The notes beneath the pieces were generated by a model. The model worked only from the letters and a program-made list of their open reading frames with translations, had not been told where the DNA came from and searched no databases. Source: Acidobacteria bacterium UBA2994 (GTDB taxonomy: Bacteria > Acidobacteriota > Vicinamibacteria > Vicinamibacterales > UBA8438). From it: a stretch of 15,170 bases of DNA. This document shows positions 6,933-12,865 of the stretch, piece by piece (position 1 is the stretch's first letter; each line of letters opens with the position of its first letter). A program made the translations under genes and the position numbers. The stretch lies in assembly GCA_002346545.1 (NCBI GenBank), contig DEAA01000044.1:1-15170 (forward strand), given 5' to 3'.

Positions 6933-7664
6933 ATGAAGAGTGTTATCACCGTTACCACAACCTTGACGTTATGTCTGGGTGCATCTTTTGCGTCCGCACA
7001 GGGCAATGTGCTTGCAACACGAACAATGGCCTGCACTATCAACTCTGGCTATACCATGGCAGACGTAGTTGAGACAGCGAGGAGCTTTGAGTGGTCTGAA
7101 GACACAGCTCCAGGCGCTGTCATGATGCGATCCAAGGTGGCTGCCGCAAATAGTCCCGAGTGGGACTTTCTCATTGACGCTTACTACCCGAGCTTCTCAG
7201 ATATGATCGAAAAGCGAGGCAACTTCTTGCAGCAACGGGCAGATAGCAATGGGCGCCGAGGCTTGAACGGAGTAGCTACCTGTAGTGAGAACGTCAGGAT
7301 ATCTTCTGTTAGATTCGCCAATCCTCCGCCTGGAGGAGCAGGGTCTATACCTCCATTGACGGCTGTCGTTTCGTTCGGCTGTGACTTAAATGGTGCCACT
7401 GTTGCCGATGCGGTGACCTTGGCAAATGCTTTCGGACAAAATGCCGGTGCCGGCGCCGCGGTAGTCAGCCGCAACTTCGGTGGACCCAGCATCCCGTTCA
7501 ACTCACAGGTGGGCATGAGATTGTTTTTTCCGAGCTTCCCCGAATTTGGCGCGGCGTTTGACAGACTTCAACAGAACACCCAGCCACAAAATCCTGACAA
7601 CCCGATAAGCTGCAGTATCGGTTCGCTGTGGGCATCGTACTTAATCCACCAACGAAGCAATTAG
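6933..7664 (+). CDS. Secreted tandem-duplicated four-cysteine protein, copy C
   Basis: This 243-residue protein has a signal peptide (MKSVITV, hydrophobic to about 20, cleavage near ASAQ at 20-23). The mature cysteines are 34, 117, 150 and 227 (C14 lies in the signal). Half one: CTINSGYTMADVVETARS (34-51), FEWS, APGAVMMR, FLIDAYYPSFSDMIEKR (79-95), VATC (114-117). Half two: CDLNGATVADAV (150-161), MRLFFPSFPEFGAAFDRLQQN (195-215, nearly the same as copy B), SCSIGSLW (226-233). The two halves share the pattern C-x3-G-x3-AD and a later strand ending in FPS or YPS, which points to ancient internal duplication. AAGGAG lies 8 bases before the ATG at 6933. It stands alone, separated from copies A and B by the opposite-strand SGNH gene, and appears to have its own regulated promoter. 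It ends 19 bp before a truncated dehydrogenase remnant. Function unknown. Confidence 0.87.
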   Translation: MKSVITVTTTLTLCLGASFASAQGNVLATRTMACTINSGYTMADVVETARSFEWSEDTAPGAVMMRSKVAAANSPEWDFLIDAYYPSFSDMIEKRGNFLQQRADSNGRRGLNGVATCSENVRISSVRFANPPPGGAGSIPPLTAVVSFGCDLNGATVADAVTLANAFGQNAGAGAAVVSRNFGGPSIPFNSQVGMRLFFPSFPEFGAAFDRLQQNTQPQNPDNPISCSIGSLWASYLIHQRSN

Positions 7665-7683
7665 GTAGACGTTACGCTAGACT

Positions 7684-8073
7684 TTGGAAGACGCTCGGGG
7701 CTTTCACGCCACGGGCGTCTTCCACGTAATCACTGGAATGATTGGATTTCCTGGGCTTAGTCCTTGCATTGCAAGCAAGCACGCTGTGTTCGGTCTCGTG
7801 AAGACGGCGTGTCTTGAATTTGGCGAGGCAGGTATTCGCGTCAATGTGATCGGGCCGGGTCCGGTCGACAACAGGATGACCGCGTCGCTGGAAAGCCAGC
7901 TGTCTCCAGAGGACCCCTTAGGACTGCGAACTCAACTCTCAGGCATGGTGCCAATGAAGAGAGACGCCAGCAACGGAGAAGCGGCCAACTTGGCGTTGTT
8001 CTTGGGTTCTGATGAATCGACGTACTGCAATGGTGCTATGTATCTGGTCGACGGTGGTTGGACGGGGGCTTAG
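7684..8073 (+). pseudogene. 5'-truncated short-chain dehydrogenase/reductase (SDR) remnant
   Basis: The open frame encodes the C-terminal half of a classical SDR, about 129 residues against roughly 250 in the family. Visible landmarks: GFPGLSPCIASKHAVFGL, where the catalytic motif should read Y-x-x-x-K; GIRVNVIGPGPVDNRM, the usual PG turn after the active site; EAANLALFLGSDEST; and YLVDGGW near the C-terminus. The whole Rossmann N-terminus with the TGxxxGIG cofactor loop and the NNAG motif is missing, and the catalytic tyrosine codon now reads TGC (Cys) while the lysine is kept. There is no ribosome binding site and only a TTG at 7684. Both losses argue against activity. A real short protein cannot be excluded because the frame is still open. 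It probably marks an old recombination breakpoint between 7665 and about 7705. Confidence 0.82.
7685..7724. repeat. 10-bp inverted repeat downstream of copy C
   Basis: TGGAAGACGC (7685-7694) and GCGTCTTCCA (7715-7724) are perfect reverse complements with a 20-base spacer. The repeat starts 21 bases after the copy C stop codon and overlaps the start of the dehydrogenase remnant. It may act as a transcript end or 3' stabilising stem, or mark the junction; there is no T run. Confidence 0.4.
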
Positions 8074-8194
8074 CTTGTGACGTTGGCGGCTGAGATACAC
8101 CGGAGGTGGAGTCACCCCATCCGCGACGGGAAACTGGGGCGGTACTGGCACTCTGATGGGTACCGTGACTAACCGTAGATCCGCCTCTGCGGAA

Positions 8195-8228
8195 CTCAAG
8201 GCACCGACAATCTCAAGGCCCTGACAAT
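8195..8228. repeat. Tandem 17-bp duplication at the 3' end of the serine hydrolase gene
   Basis: CTCAAGGCACCGACAAT (8195-8211) is followed directly by CTCAAGGCCCTGACAAT (8212-8228), 15 of 17 bases identical. Read on the minus strand it spans the last residues of the serine hydrolase and creates its present TGA stop. Since 17 is not a multiple of three, the duplication shifted the reading frame at the C-terminus. Confidence 0.7.
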
Positions 8229-9314
8229 ACTCCCGACTACAACACCGCTAGACAGTGCGCTGCTATTCGAAATAACGGCCAGGTGAACGTCCGCATCTGG
8301 CAATGTCGCCAGTATGCTGTTGAACCCTGGAATGCCCCCAGTGTGCGAGATTCTTCTAACGCCGTTGGCTTCGTCGATCATCAAGCCAAAACCGTACCGC
8401 GCCGACCCCTGACCAGTCTCCACCGTCGACGTAATCATTTCTTCGTATGATTCTGGCTCTACTGCGCGGCCGCCAGTCAGTGCGATGGTCCAGCGCACGA
8501 GATCTCCGGCTGACGCCGTCAATGCACCGGCGGCGCCAGGCGTATTCATCGAAATCAGTGCATCATTGAAGTATGTTCCCGTAGCCTGATCGAAATCGTA
8601 GCCCTGCGCTCGATTGGGGATGACCGTGCGCTCGGAGCCATAGAACGTCCGCGTCAATCCGAGCGGCTCGAATAGCTCCTCGTCGACATAACTAGGATAG
8701 GGTCGCTCGCCAGCGGCCTCTATGATCATGCCGAGCAGGTAGTAACCGGTATTCGAATAATTCCAACCTTTTCCTGGCTCGAAATCGAAAGAAACGCCCT
8801 TGACGAACTCAAGCAGCTCATCGTGAGTCAGGTCCAGCGGCGATCCTTTCGGGAAAAACTCCGGTTGGCTCGTGTAGCTCGGCACACCAGAGGTGTGATT
8901 GAGCAATTGTCGGATCGTGATTTCACGTTGGCCCTTGTCGAAGGTCGGCAAATAGTCGCTGATGTCACTATCAAGTGACAGCTTGTCCTGCTCAACCAGT
9001 TTCATGATCGCTGCCGCCGTGAACTGCTTGGTCAGGGATCCAATCCGAAAGGCTGTCTCATGATCTGCTGGGATACCGAACTCAAGATCGGCGATGCCGG
9101 CGCCCTCTTCGACAAGCACATCTCCGCCTCGAGCAAGCGCGACAGACAAGCCGACGGCACCCTCCCTGTCCATTGCCCAGTCGATAACGGCCATCGTGCG
9201 CGCGATGACTTCCTCATCGCTGAGAGCAACTGGCTGTGCCAGACTCAGCTTTGCGGGGAAGGCCGCAACCGCGAAGACAATCGCGCTCAACGCAGCTCTG
9301 GCAACCGTTCGCAT
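8196..9314 (-). CDS. Serine hydrolase, class-C beta-lactamase/esterase family, exported
   Basis: This 372-residue protein has a signal peptide (hydrophobic 7-20, cleavage near SLAQ at 24-27). It belongs to the beta-lactamase-fold serine hydrolases (PF00144 type: class C enzymes, DD-peptidases, esterases). Motif 1 is SLTK (93-96), with Ser93 the nucleophile and Lys96 the base. HTSGVP (140-145) is the usual conserved turn. Motif 2 is YSN (186-188). Motif 3 is HTGG (324-327) in place of KTG, common in esterase and D-aminopeptidase-like members. Everything needed for acyl-enzyme chemistry is present; whether it cleaves beta-lactams, D-amino peptides or esters cannot be told, and true AmpC activity should not be assumed. 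The ATG at 9314 has GAGGAA 10 bases upstream. It lies 20 bp after the NTF2-like gene on the same strand, so the two are co-transcribed. The last few residues come from a 17-bp tandem duplication. Confidence 0.92.
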   Translation of the reverse strand: MRTVARAALSAIVFAVAAFPAKLSLAQPVALSDEEVIARTMAVIDWAMDREGAVGLSVALARGGDVLVEEGAGIADLEFGIPADHETAFRIGSLTKQFTAAAIMKLVEQDKLSLDSDISDYLPTFDKGQREITIRQLLNHTSGVPSYTSQPEFFPKGSPLDLTHDELLEFVKGVSFDFEPGKGWNYSNTGYYLLGMIIEAAGERPYPSYVDEELFEPLGLTRTFYGSERTVIPNRAQGYDFDQATGTYFNDALISMNTPGAAGALTASAGDLVRWTIALTGGRAVEPESYEEMITSTVETGQGSARYGFGLMIDEANGVRRISHTGGIPGFNSILATLPDADVHLAVISNSSALSSGVVVGSIVRALRLSVP

Positions 9315-9334
9315 CGCTCCGGTTCCTCGACGAC

Positions 9335-9790
9335 TTACTTCACTATGACCGGACCACCGTGATCAGCGATCCATCTCCAGAGGCCGTTCTCTTTTATCAA
9401 CACGTCGGTAAACCGAACTCGTTCCTCGATATCCTGGCCGTCCTGACCTCTGACCACGGTCTGCAAGTAATAGTGCGCGACTGCCGTATCTCCATGCACG
9501 CGGATCGCAATCGGTCGCAAGTCCTGCACCCGCGTTTCGGTTGTCTCAAACAAGGCGCGTGAAAACTTGCGCTCTCCGTCCTTGGTGCGCGGCACTAAGT
9601 CTGTGTACAGCCAGCCAGCGAAGTCTTCGTGAAAGCAATCAAACCATTCTTCACTGCCCCATCGACCCTGGCACGACTCAATGAATTCCCATACTTCTTG
9701 CTGATCAGGCGACAACTGCTGACTCGACGCTGTCGTCGCCGAAAACGCAGCAATGACACATATGAATACCGTGGCGATCGTTGCTCTCAT
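9335..9790 (-). CDS. Secreted NTF2-like (SnoaL/DUF4440 type) protein
   Basis: This 151-residue protein has a signal peptide (hydrophobic 5-19, cleavage near ASSQQ at 21-25). The mature 125 residues fit the NTF2-like cone fold: an N-terminal helix (SPDQQEVWEFIESC, 27-40), an EWFDCFHEDFAGWLY segment (48-62), a helix (KFSRALFET), then strands IAIRVHGDTAVAHYYLQTVV (95-113), ERVRFTDVLIKENGLWRWIADHGG (123-146). Such proteins bind small ligands or act as isomerase-like enzymes; no catalytic set can be assigned here. C40 and C52 could form a disulfide outside the cytoplasm. The ATG at 9790 has GGAGG 7 bases upstream. It is the first gene of a two-gene operon with the serine hydrolase. A 10-bp palindrome CTGGCGCCAG lies at 9846-9855, about 56 bp upstream of the start. 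Confidence 0.82.
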   Translation of the reverse strand: MRATIATVFICVIAAFSATTASSQQLSPDQQEVWEFIESCQGRWGSEEWFDCFHEDFAGWLYTDLVPRTKDGERKFSRALFETTETRVQDLRPIAIRVHGDTAVAHYYLQTVVRGQDGQDIEERVRFTDVLIKENGLWRWIADHGGPVIVK

Positions 9791-10381
9791 CTTCTGCCTC
9801 CCACCGCTCTGTCAGATTCATGCCTCCGCTAGGGAGAGCCACTTACTGGCGCCAGCCATACACAATTACCGAACGGATTAACCGACGATTCATCGCAAGT
9901 ACGCTTCGACCTGCCCAGGCCTTAAGCGCCCTTAAGTGTGTGGCGGCTGCAGTCGTCCGCCATCTATTACCGAGCTTAGTAACGGCTTCCCACCAACAAT
10001 GGCAATCGCCCGGTCAAGCGCCTCCACTTCGCGGTGGAGTGAGTGACTCTGGCCTGCTAGACCTGCAGCCAAACACCTTGTTCCTCGTCACTTCGCGGTC
10101 GTGGCCCAGGCGGTCGCAAGCGACGACGAGCCGGCCTCGCTCCCCTTACCCCCTTGAAAGACCAGACGTCATGGTTGCTGAACGTCCTGCCAGCTGGTGA
10201 CTAGCGTTCTGACTACATCGAGCTCGCCGGTCGCACAACGGCGCAAGAACGCCGGCGTTACCAGGCCATTCAGATCGGACGAATGATCGACTCAGTCCTT
10301 CAAGATCTCGTGGTCGTTGGCGAGCGACGCCAGGCCGGTCGGCTTGTCCCGCAGCGATTGGTTCCGGCGATAAGCGCTCAG
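9791..10381. other. 591-bp intergenic region, no gene supported
   Basis: No convincing gene. The plus frame 9781-10200 and minus frame 10146-10418 lack family motifs and ribosome binding sites. A 62-codon plus-strand stretch (10205-10393) reads like a helical protein but has no start near its beginning and follows an in-frame stop. Other contents: CTGGCGCCAG palindrome (9846-9855), two CCTTAAG copies 10 bp apart (9920-9936), and a small hairpin CTCCAC-TTCGCG-GTGGAG (10022-10039). It may hold decayed coding DNA. Confidence 0.4.
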
Positions 10382-10672
10382 CTAGAGTCCTAGTTTGGCC
10401 CTGACCAGAGATCTGCACTCGTCATCGTCGAGCACCGGGGCGACGTCAACATCCAGGATCTTGTTCCAGTTGAATGCCCATGCATGAACCGCTGCCGCAT
10501 CATCACTTTCGCAGATTGCGACGCCAGACCCCTGGCCAAGATTGTGCCATCGACCGATGAGGGTCACGCCTGGATGATCAGCAGCGTCGTCCGCATCAGA
10601 CATTTGAGCAAACGCTTTGTAGCCTTCTTCTCTGACGTTGGGGGCACTGGAATACGTAACGAGGAACTTCAT
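10382..10672 (-). CDS. DUF3303 family protein
   Basis: This 96-residue cytoplasmic protein matches the DUF3303 pattern: MKFLVTYSS at the N-terminus, a helix, VTLIGRWHNLGQGSGVAICESDD (about 43-65), AAAVHAWAFNWNKILDVDVAPVLDDDE (66-92). The family is small, with a ferredoxin-like dimeric alpha/beta fold and no known enzymatic role; the W-H and D-D positions are typical. I chose the ATG at 10672 because AAGGAG lies 6 bases upstream, while the longer frame to 10765 adds 31 residues unlike the family. It follows the second 127-residue beta-rich gene by 93 bp on the same strand, so an operon is likely. Its TAG stop at 10382 is close to the end of the long empty gap. Confidence 0.85.
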   Translation of the reverse strand: MKFLVTYSSAPNVREEGYKAFAQMSDADDAADHPGVTLIGRWHNLGQGSGVAICESDDAAAVHAWAFNWNKILDVDVAPVLDDDECRSLVRAKLGL

Positions 10673-10765
10673 GTTGTTCTCCTTTGTGAATAAGACGTCA
10701 CTACCCGATCGTGGCGACATCAATGCCGGGAACCGACATCGAGAGACGACACGCCTGCGCGGCAT

Positions 10766-11149
10766 TCACGACGCGTCGTAAAGGTGTCCGCTGTAGCTGC
10801 GTGCCCCGTGGTCAATCACGCCCTCACTGCGAAGCTTCCCACCATCCGATATGTTGATAATCATCGACACCTTGAACCGGGACTCACTACCGATCTGTTC
10901 CCACGTTCCTTCTCCGATGCCGCCCAAGATCGAGTTGTCGTCGAGGAGCGCTTTCCCCGCCCATGCGCACGGTCCGCCGGTCGCTCCCGCCTCGGCAAGC
11001 GGTTGCGTGATTATTAAGGTTCCGAAGACCCCACCAAAACCGGTCGCTGTACCTTCAAAGTCCACGGTTTGTTGAAGCTGACCATCCGCAGTCGTATTGA
11101 AACCAATGGCCGTATTCTTTAGGTTGAACTCTCCAACTGGATCTGACAT
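10766..11149 (-). CDS. Small cytoplasmic beta-rich protein, 127 residues (relative of 2664-3047)
   Basis: This 127-residue protein has no signal peptide and is mostly predicted beta: GEFNLKNTAIGFNTT, QTVDFEGTATGFGGVFGTLIIT, GKALLDDNSILGGIGEGTWE, RFKVSMIINISDGGKL, GVIDHGARSYSGHLYD. I recognise this as a type of hypothetical protein seen in various soil bacteria, without a named function. The ATG at 11149 has an AG-rich ribosome binding site (AGGGAAAAGGAA) just before it; the longer frame to 11278 adds 43 residues with no supporting signal. Same length and similar motif order as the protein at 2664-3047 (FEGTATGFG versus GRGNASVYG, then GKALLDD versus GRATAIADD, then ISDG and ID). It is followed by DUF3303, which may share its pathway. 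A small beta-barrel fold is a guess. Confidence 0.72.
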   Translation of the reverse strand: MSDPVGEFNLKNTAIGFNTTADGQLQQTVDFEGTATGFGGVFGTLIITQPLAEAGATGGPCAWAGKALLDDNSILGGIGEGTWEQIGSESRFKVSMIINISDGGKLRSEGVIDHGARSYSGHLYDAS

Positions 11150-11680
11150 TTCCTTTTCCCTCTCGTAAATCGAAACGCGTTGACCGAAGTTTCTGAACCA
11201 GCCTTCGAACCAGATTGAGTCCTGTCCCGAACCTGATACCTCGCGCCCGTCCAGCAAAATGCTGGCAGTTCGTGCCAACTCGCAACGATGCTTTAAGTGT
11301 CGTCTCGAGAGACCCCTTCGCCTCGGACCAACATGCTTTGCAGGCTGGCCTGTACGACGGCACCCTCATACTCGGCCCACGCCGAGATACCTCCACAGTA
11401 GCTTCTGCGAAGCGTCGATACGGCGACGGACCGGAGACAATCGATCATAGAACTGTCTCCGGCCGAGACGATGTAATGTGCTTCGATTGTACTGTGGGCC
11501 CGTCCGGTGGTTCAAGACCGGCAAGGGCGCCCCGCCCAAGCCCAACTGGCGACTGCTGTCAGTAATGCGCCACCCAAACGACTAGGTGTCGACTTTCGTT
11601 ACGAATGTTGTGACCATAAATGTAGATGGTGGGTAAACGTGTCGCTCAGAGCTTAAGACTATTCGCTATCACGGTGTCCC
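11150..11680. other. 531-bp divergent intergenic region, no gene supported
   Basis: Plus frame 11215-11565 and minus frame 11055-11396 have no ribosome binding site and no family motif. A 51-codon minus-strand frame (11293-11448) contains a stretch AWAEYEGAVVQASLQ that reads like real protein, but its ATG sits in the loop of the inverted repeat and nothing supports translation; it may be decayed coding DNA. Small stem CTCGG-CCCACG-CCGAG at 11371-11386. The last 80 bp before the dehalogenase are AT-rich but no clear promoter stands out. Confidence 0.4.
11431..11462. repeat. 9-bp perfect inverted repeat with 14-base loop
   Basis: CCGGAGACA (11431-11439) and TGTCTCCGG (11454-11462) flank ATCGATCATAGAAC. 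It lies between two divergent genes, 282 bp from the minus-strand start at 11149 and 219 bp from the plus-strand start at 11681. It fits a dimeric regulator site or a structured transcript element; no T run follows. Confidence 0.4.
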
Positions 11681-12604
11681 ATGGAACGCAGTAATCCTGG
11701 CACGGTGGGCGTTGATTGGACGTTCGGTGGTTCCTGGCCTTACGAGCCGAAGTGGTTCGAGTCTGCGGATGGACAGATGCACTACGTCGACGTCGGTCCG
11801 GCCGATGGCAAACCCGTCGTGCTGGTACACGGTAATCCGACGTGGGGCTACCTGTACCGACACTTCATAGACAGCTTGGCAAAAGCGGGCCACCGAGCGA
11901 TCGTGCCAGATCATCTCGGCTTCGGTCGGTCGGACAAACCCGACGACGCGAAACTCTACACCGTACCCAAGCACGCCGCCCGAATGACCGAACTGCTGGA
12001 GTCGCTCGACCTTCACGATGCGACTGTGGTGTGCCAAGACTGGGGCGGACCGATCTCGTTGTGGTGGGCCACTCGTCACCAGGAACGGGTCAGCGGGCTA
12101 TTCATTCTCAATACCATCACCCATCGACCTCCTGGGCCGGTGAAGCTGCTCGCACCGCTCAAGTTGTTCCGTGCGGCCGGCATCGGCGAGCTGATGGTGA
12201 AGGGTCTCCATATGTTCGTGAGGGTATTTCTCCCGTTCGCGATCATCAAAGCCGACCGTTTTACTAGCGATGTCAAGGCGGCGTACCTCGCGCCGCACCC
12301 GTCATGGTCGACGCGAACGGCCATCCTCGTGTTTCCCCGTGAGATCCCATCAGGTCCGGAAGGACCGGTGGCGGACATGAACGGTGACATCGAGGAGAAA
12401 CTAAAAGAACACTTCCGGACCAAACCTGTGCGAATCATGTGGGCCATGAAGGACTGGGGCTTCACCCCGGAAATGCTCGATGAGGTGTGGTTAGCCACGT
12501 TTCCTGATGCCGAGGTCACGAGAATCCCAGACGCTGGTCACTACGTCCAGGAAGACGCACACGAGGTAATCGTGCCGGCTCTTCTGGATTTCGTGGGGCG
12601 CTGA
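11681..12604 (+). CDS. Haloalkane dehalogenase-like alpha/beta hydrolase (subfamily III pattern)
   Basis: This 307-residue cytoplasmic alpha/beta hydrolase has all haloalkane dehalogenase landmarks. HGNPTW (50-55) gives the oxyanion loop and a halide-binding Asn52. The nucleophile elbow VCQDWGG (117-123) has Asp120 with the halide-binding Trp121. The cap spans about 145-215. The catalytic acid is Asp258 in AMKDWGF (255-261), after strand 7, and His287 lies in AGHYVQED (285-292). Family rule: subfamily I has Asp-His-Asp with two Trp; II has Asp-His-Glu with Asn and Trp; III has Asp-His-Asp with Asn and Trp. This protein fits III, and no Trp is found in the front of the cap. The known reaction is hydrolysis of a haloalkane to alcohol and halide; the natural substrate is unknown and related non-dehalogenating hydrolases exist. 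The ATG at 11681 has no strong ribosome binding site. It stands alone, with convergent hairpins after it. Confidence 0.87.
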   Translation: MERSNPGTVGVDWTFGGSWPYEPKWFESADGQMHYVDVGPADGKPVVLVHGNPTWGYLYRHFIDSLAKAGHRAIVPDHLGFGRSDKPDDAKLYTVPKHAARMTELLESLDLHDATVVCQDWGGPISLWWATRHQERVSGLFILNTITHRPPGPVKLLAPLKLFRAAGIGELMVKGLHMFVRVFLPFAIIKADRFTSDVKAAYLAPHPSWSTRTAILVFPREIPSGPEGPVADMNGDIEEKLKEHFRTKPVRIMWAMKDWGFTPEMLDEVWLATFPDAEVTRIPDAGHYVQEDAHEVIVPALLDFVGR

Positions 12605-12626
12605 CGCTCATGCGCCCGCGTGAGCG
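12605..12626. terminator. Hairpin directly after the dehalogenase stop codon
   Basis: CGCTCA (12605-12610) pairs with TGAGCG (12621-12626); alternatively CCCGC-GTGA-GCGGG (12615-12628) forms a stem with a GNRA-type GTGA loop. It begins at the base after the TGA stop. There is no T run, so it is either a Rho-assisted 3' end or an RNA-stabilising stem. Confidence 0.35.
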
Positions 12627-12667
12627 GGGGCGTAGTATCTGCCATCGAAGTGGGTCTCAGACGTAGC

Positions 12668-12707
12668 AGTGGCAGCACGGGCTTGCCCCGTTGCCACTCG
12701 CAGTGGC
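12668..12707. repeat. Two mutually exclusive hairpins in the convergent gap
   Basis: AGTGGCA (12668-12674) pairs with TGCCACT (12692-12698), and inside it ACGGG (12677-12681) pairs with CCCGT (12687-12691), giving a 12-bp stem with a 2-base bulge. The same GCCACT (12693-12698) can pair instead with AGTGGC (12702-12707) across a 3-base loop. GCAGTGGC occurs twice (12666-12673 and 12700-12707). Further stems follow: GGGCTT/AAGCCC (12735-12740 with 12749-12754) and CCGGCG/CGCCGG (12765-12770 with 12778-12783). No gene is supported in 12605-12865. The cluster may be a dispersed palindromic repeat element or the shared 3' end of two convergent genes. Confidence 0.5.
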
Positions 12708-12865
12708 GGCACGCAGTATGTCGTGGTGTCGACGGGGCTTGGGGGCGGAAGCCCGCGGCTGTCCCCGGCGTCGCTCGCGCCGGAGATTCGCCACCCGCGG
12801 AGCGGCAACGCCTTGTACGCGTTCAGGCTAAGAGACTGAATGTACGGCCGACCGGTCGTTGCGAG

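Noticed and set aside
8196..9314. Antibiotic-resistance (AmpC) reading of the serine hydrolase
   Set aside because: Motif 3 is HTG rather than KTG and the family is dominated by esterases and peptidases; the sequence alone does not support a resistance claim.
10205..10393. 62-codon plus-strand stretch that reads like a helical protein
   Set aside because: Preceded at once by an in-frame stop, no start codon near its beginning, no family match; such a stretch is expected by chance at this GC. It is only noted as possible decayed coding DNA.
11293..11448. 51-codon minus-strand frame with a segment AWAEYEGAVVQASLQ
   Set aside because: Its ATG is in the loop of an inverted repeat, there is no ribosome binding site, and resemblance to solute-binding protein ends is too vague to call.
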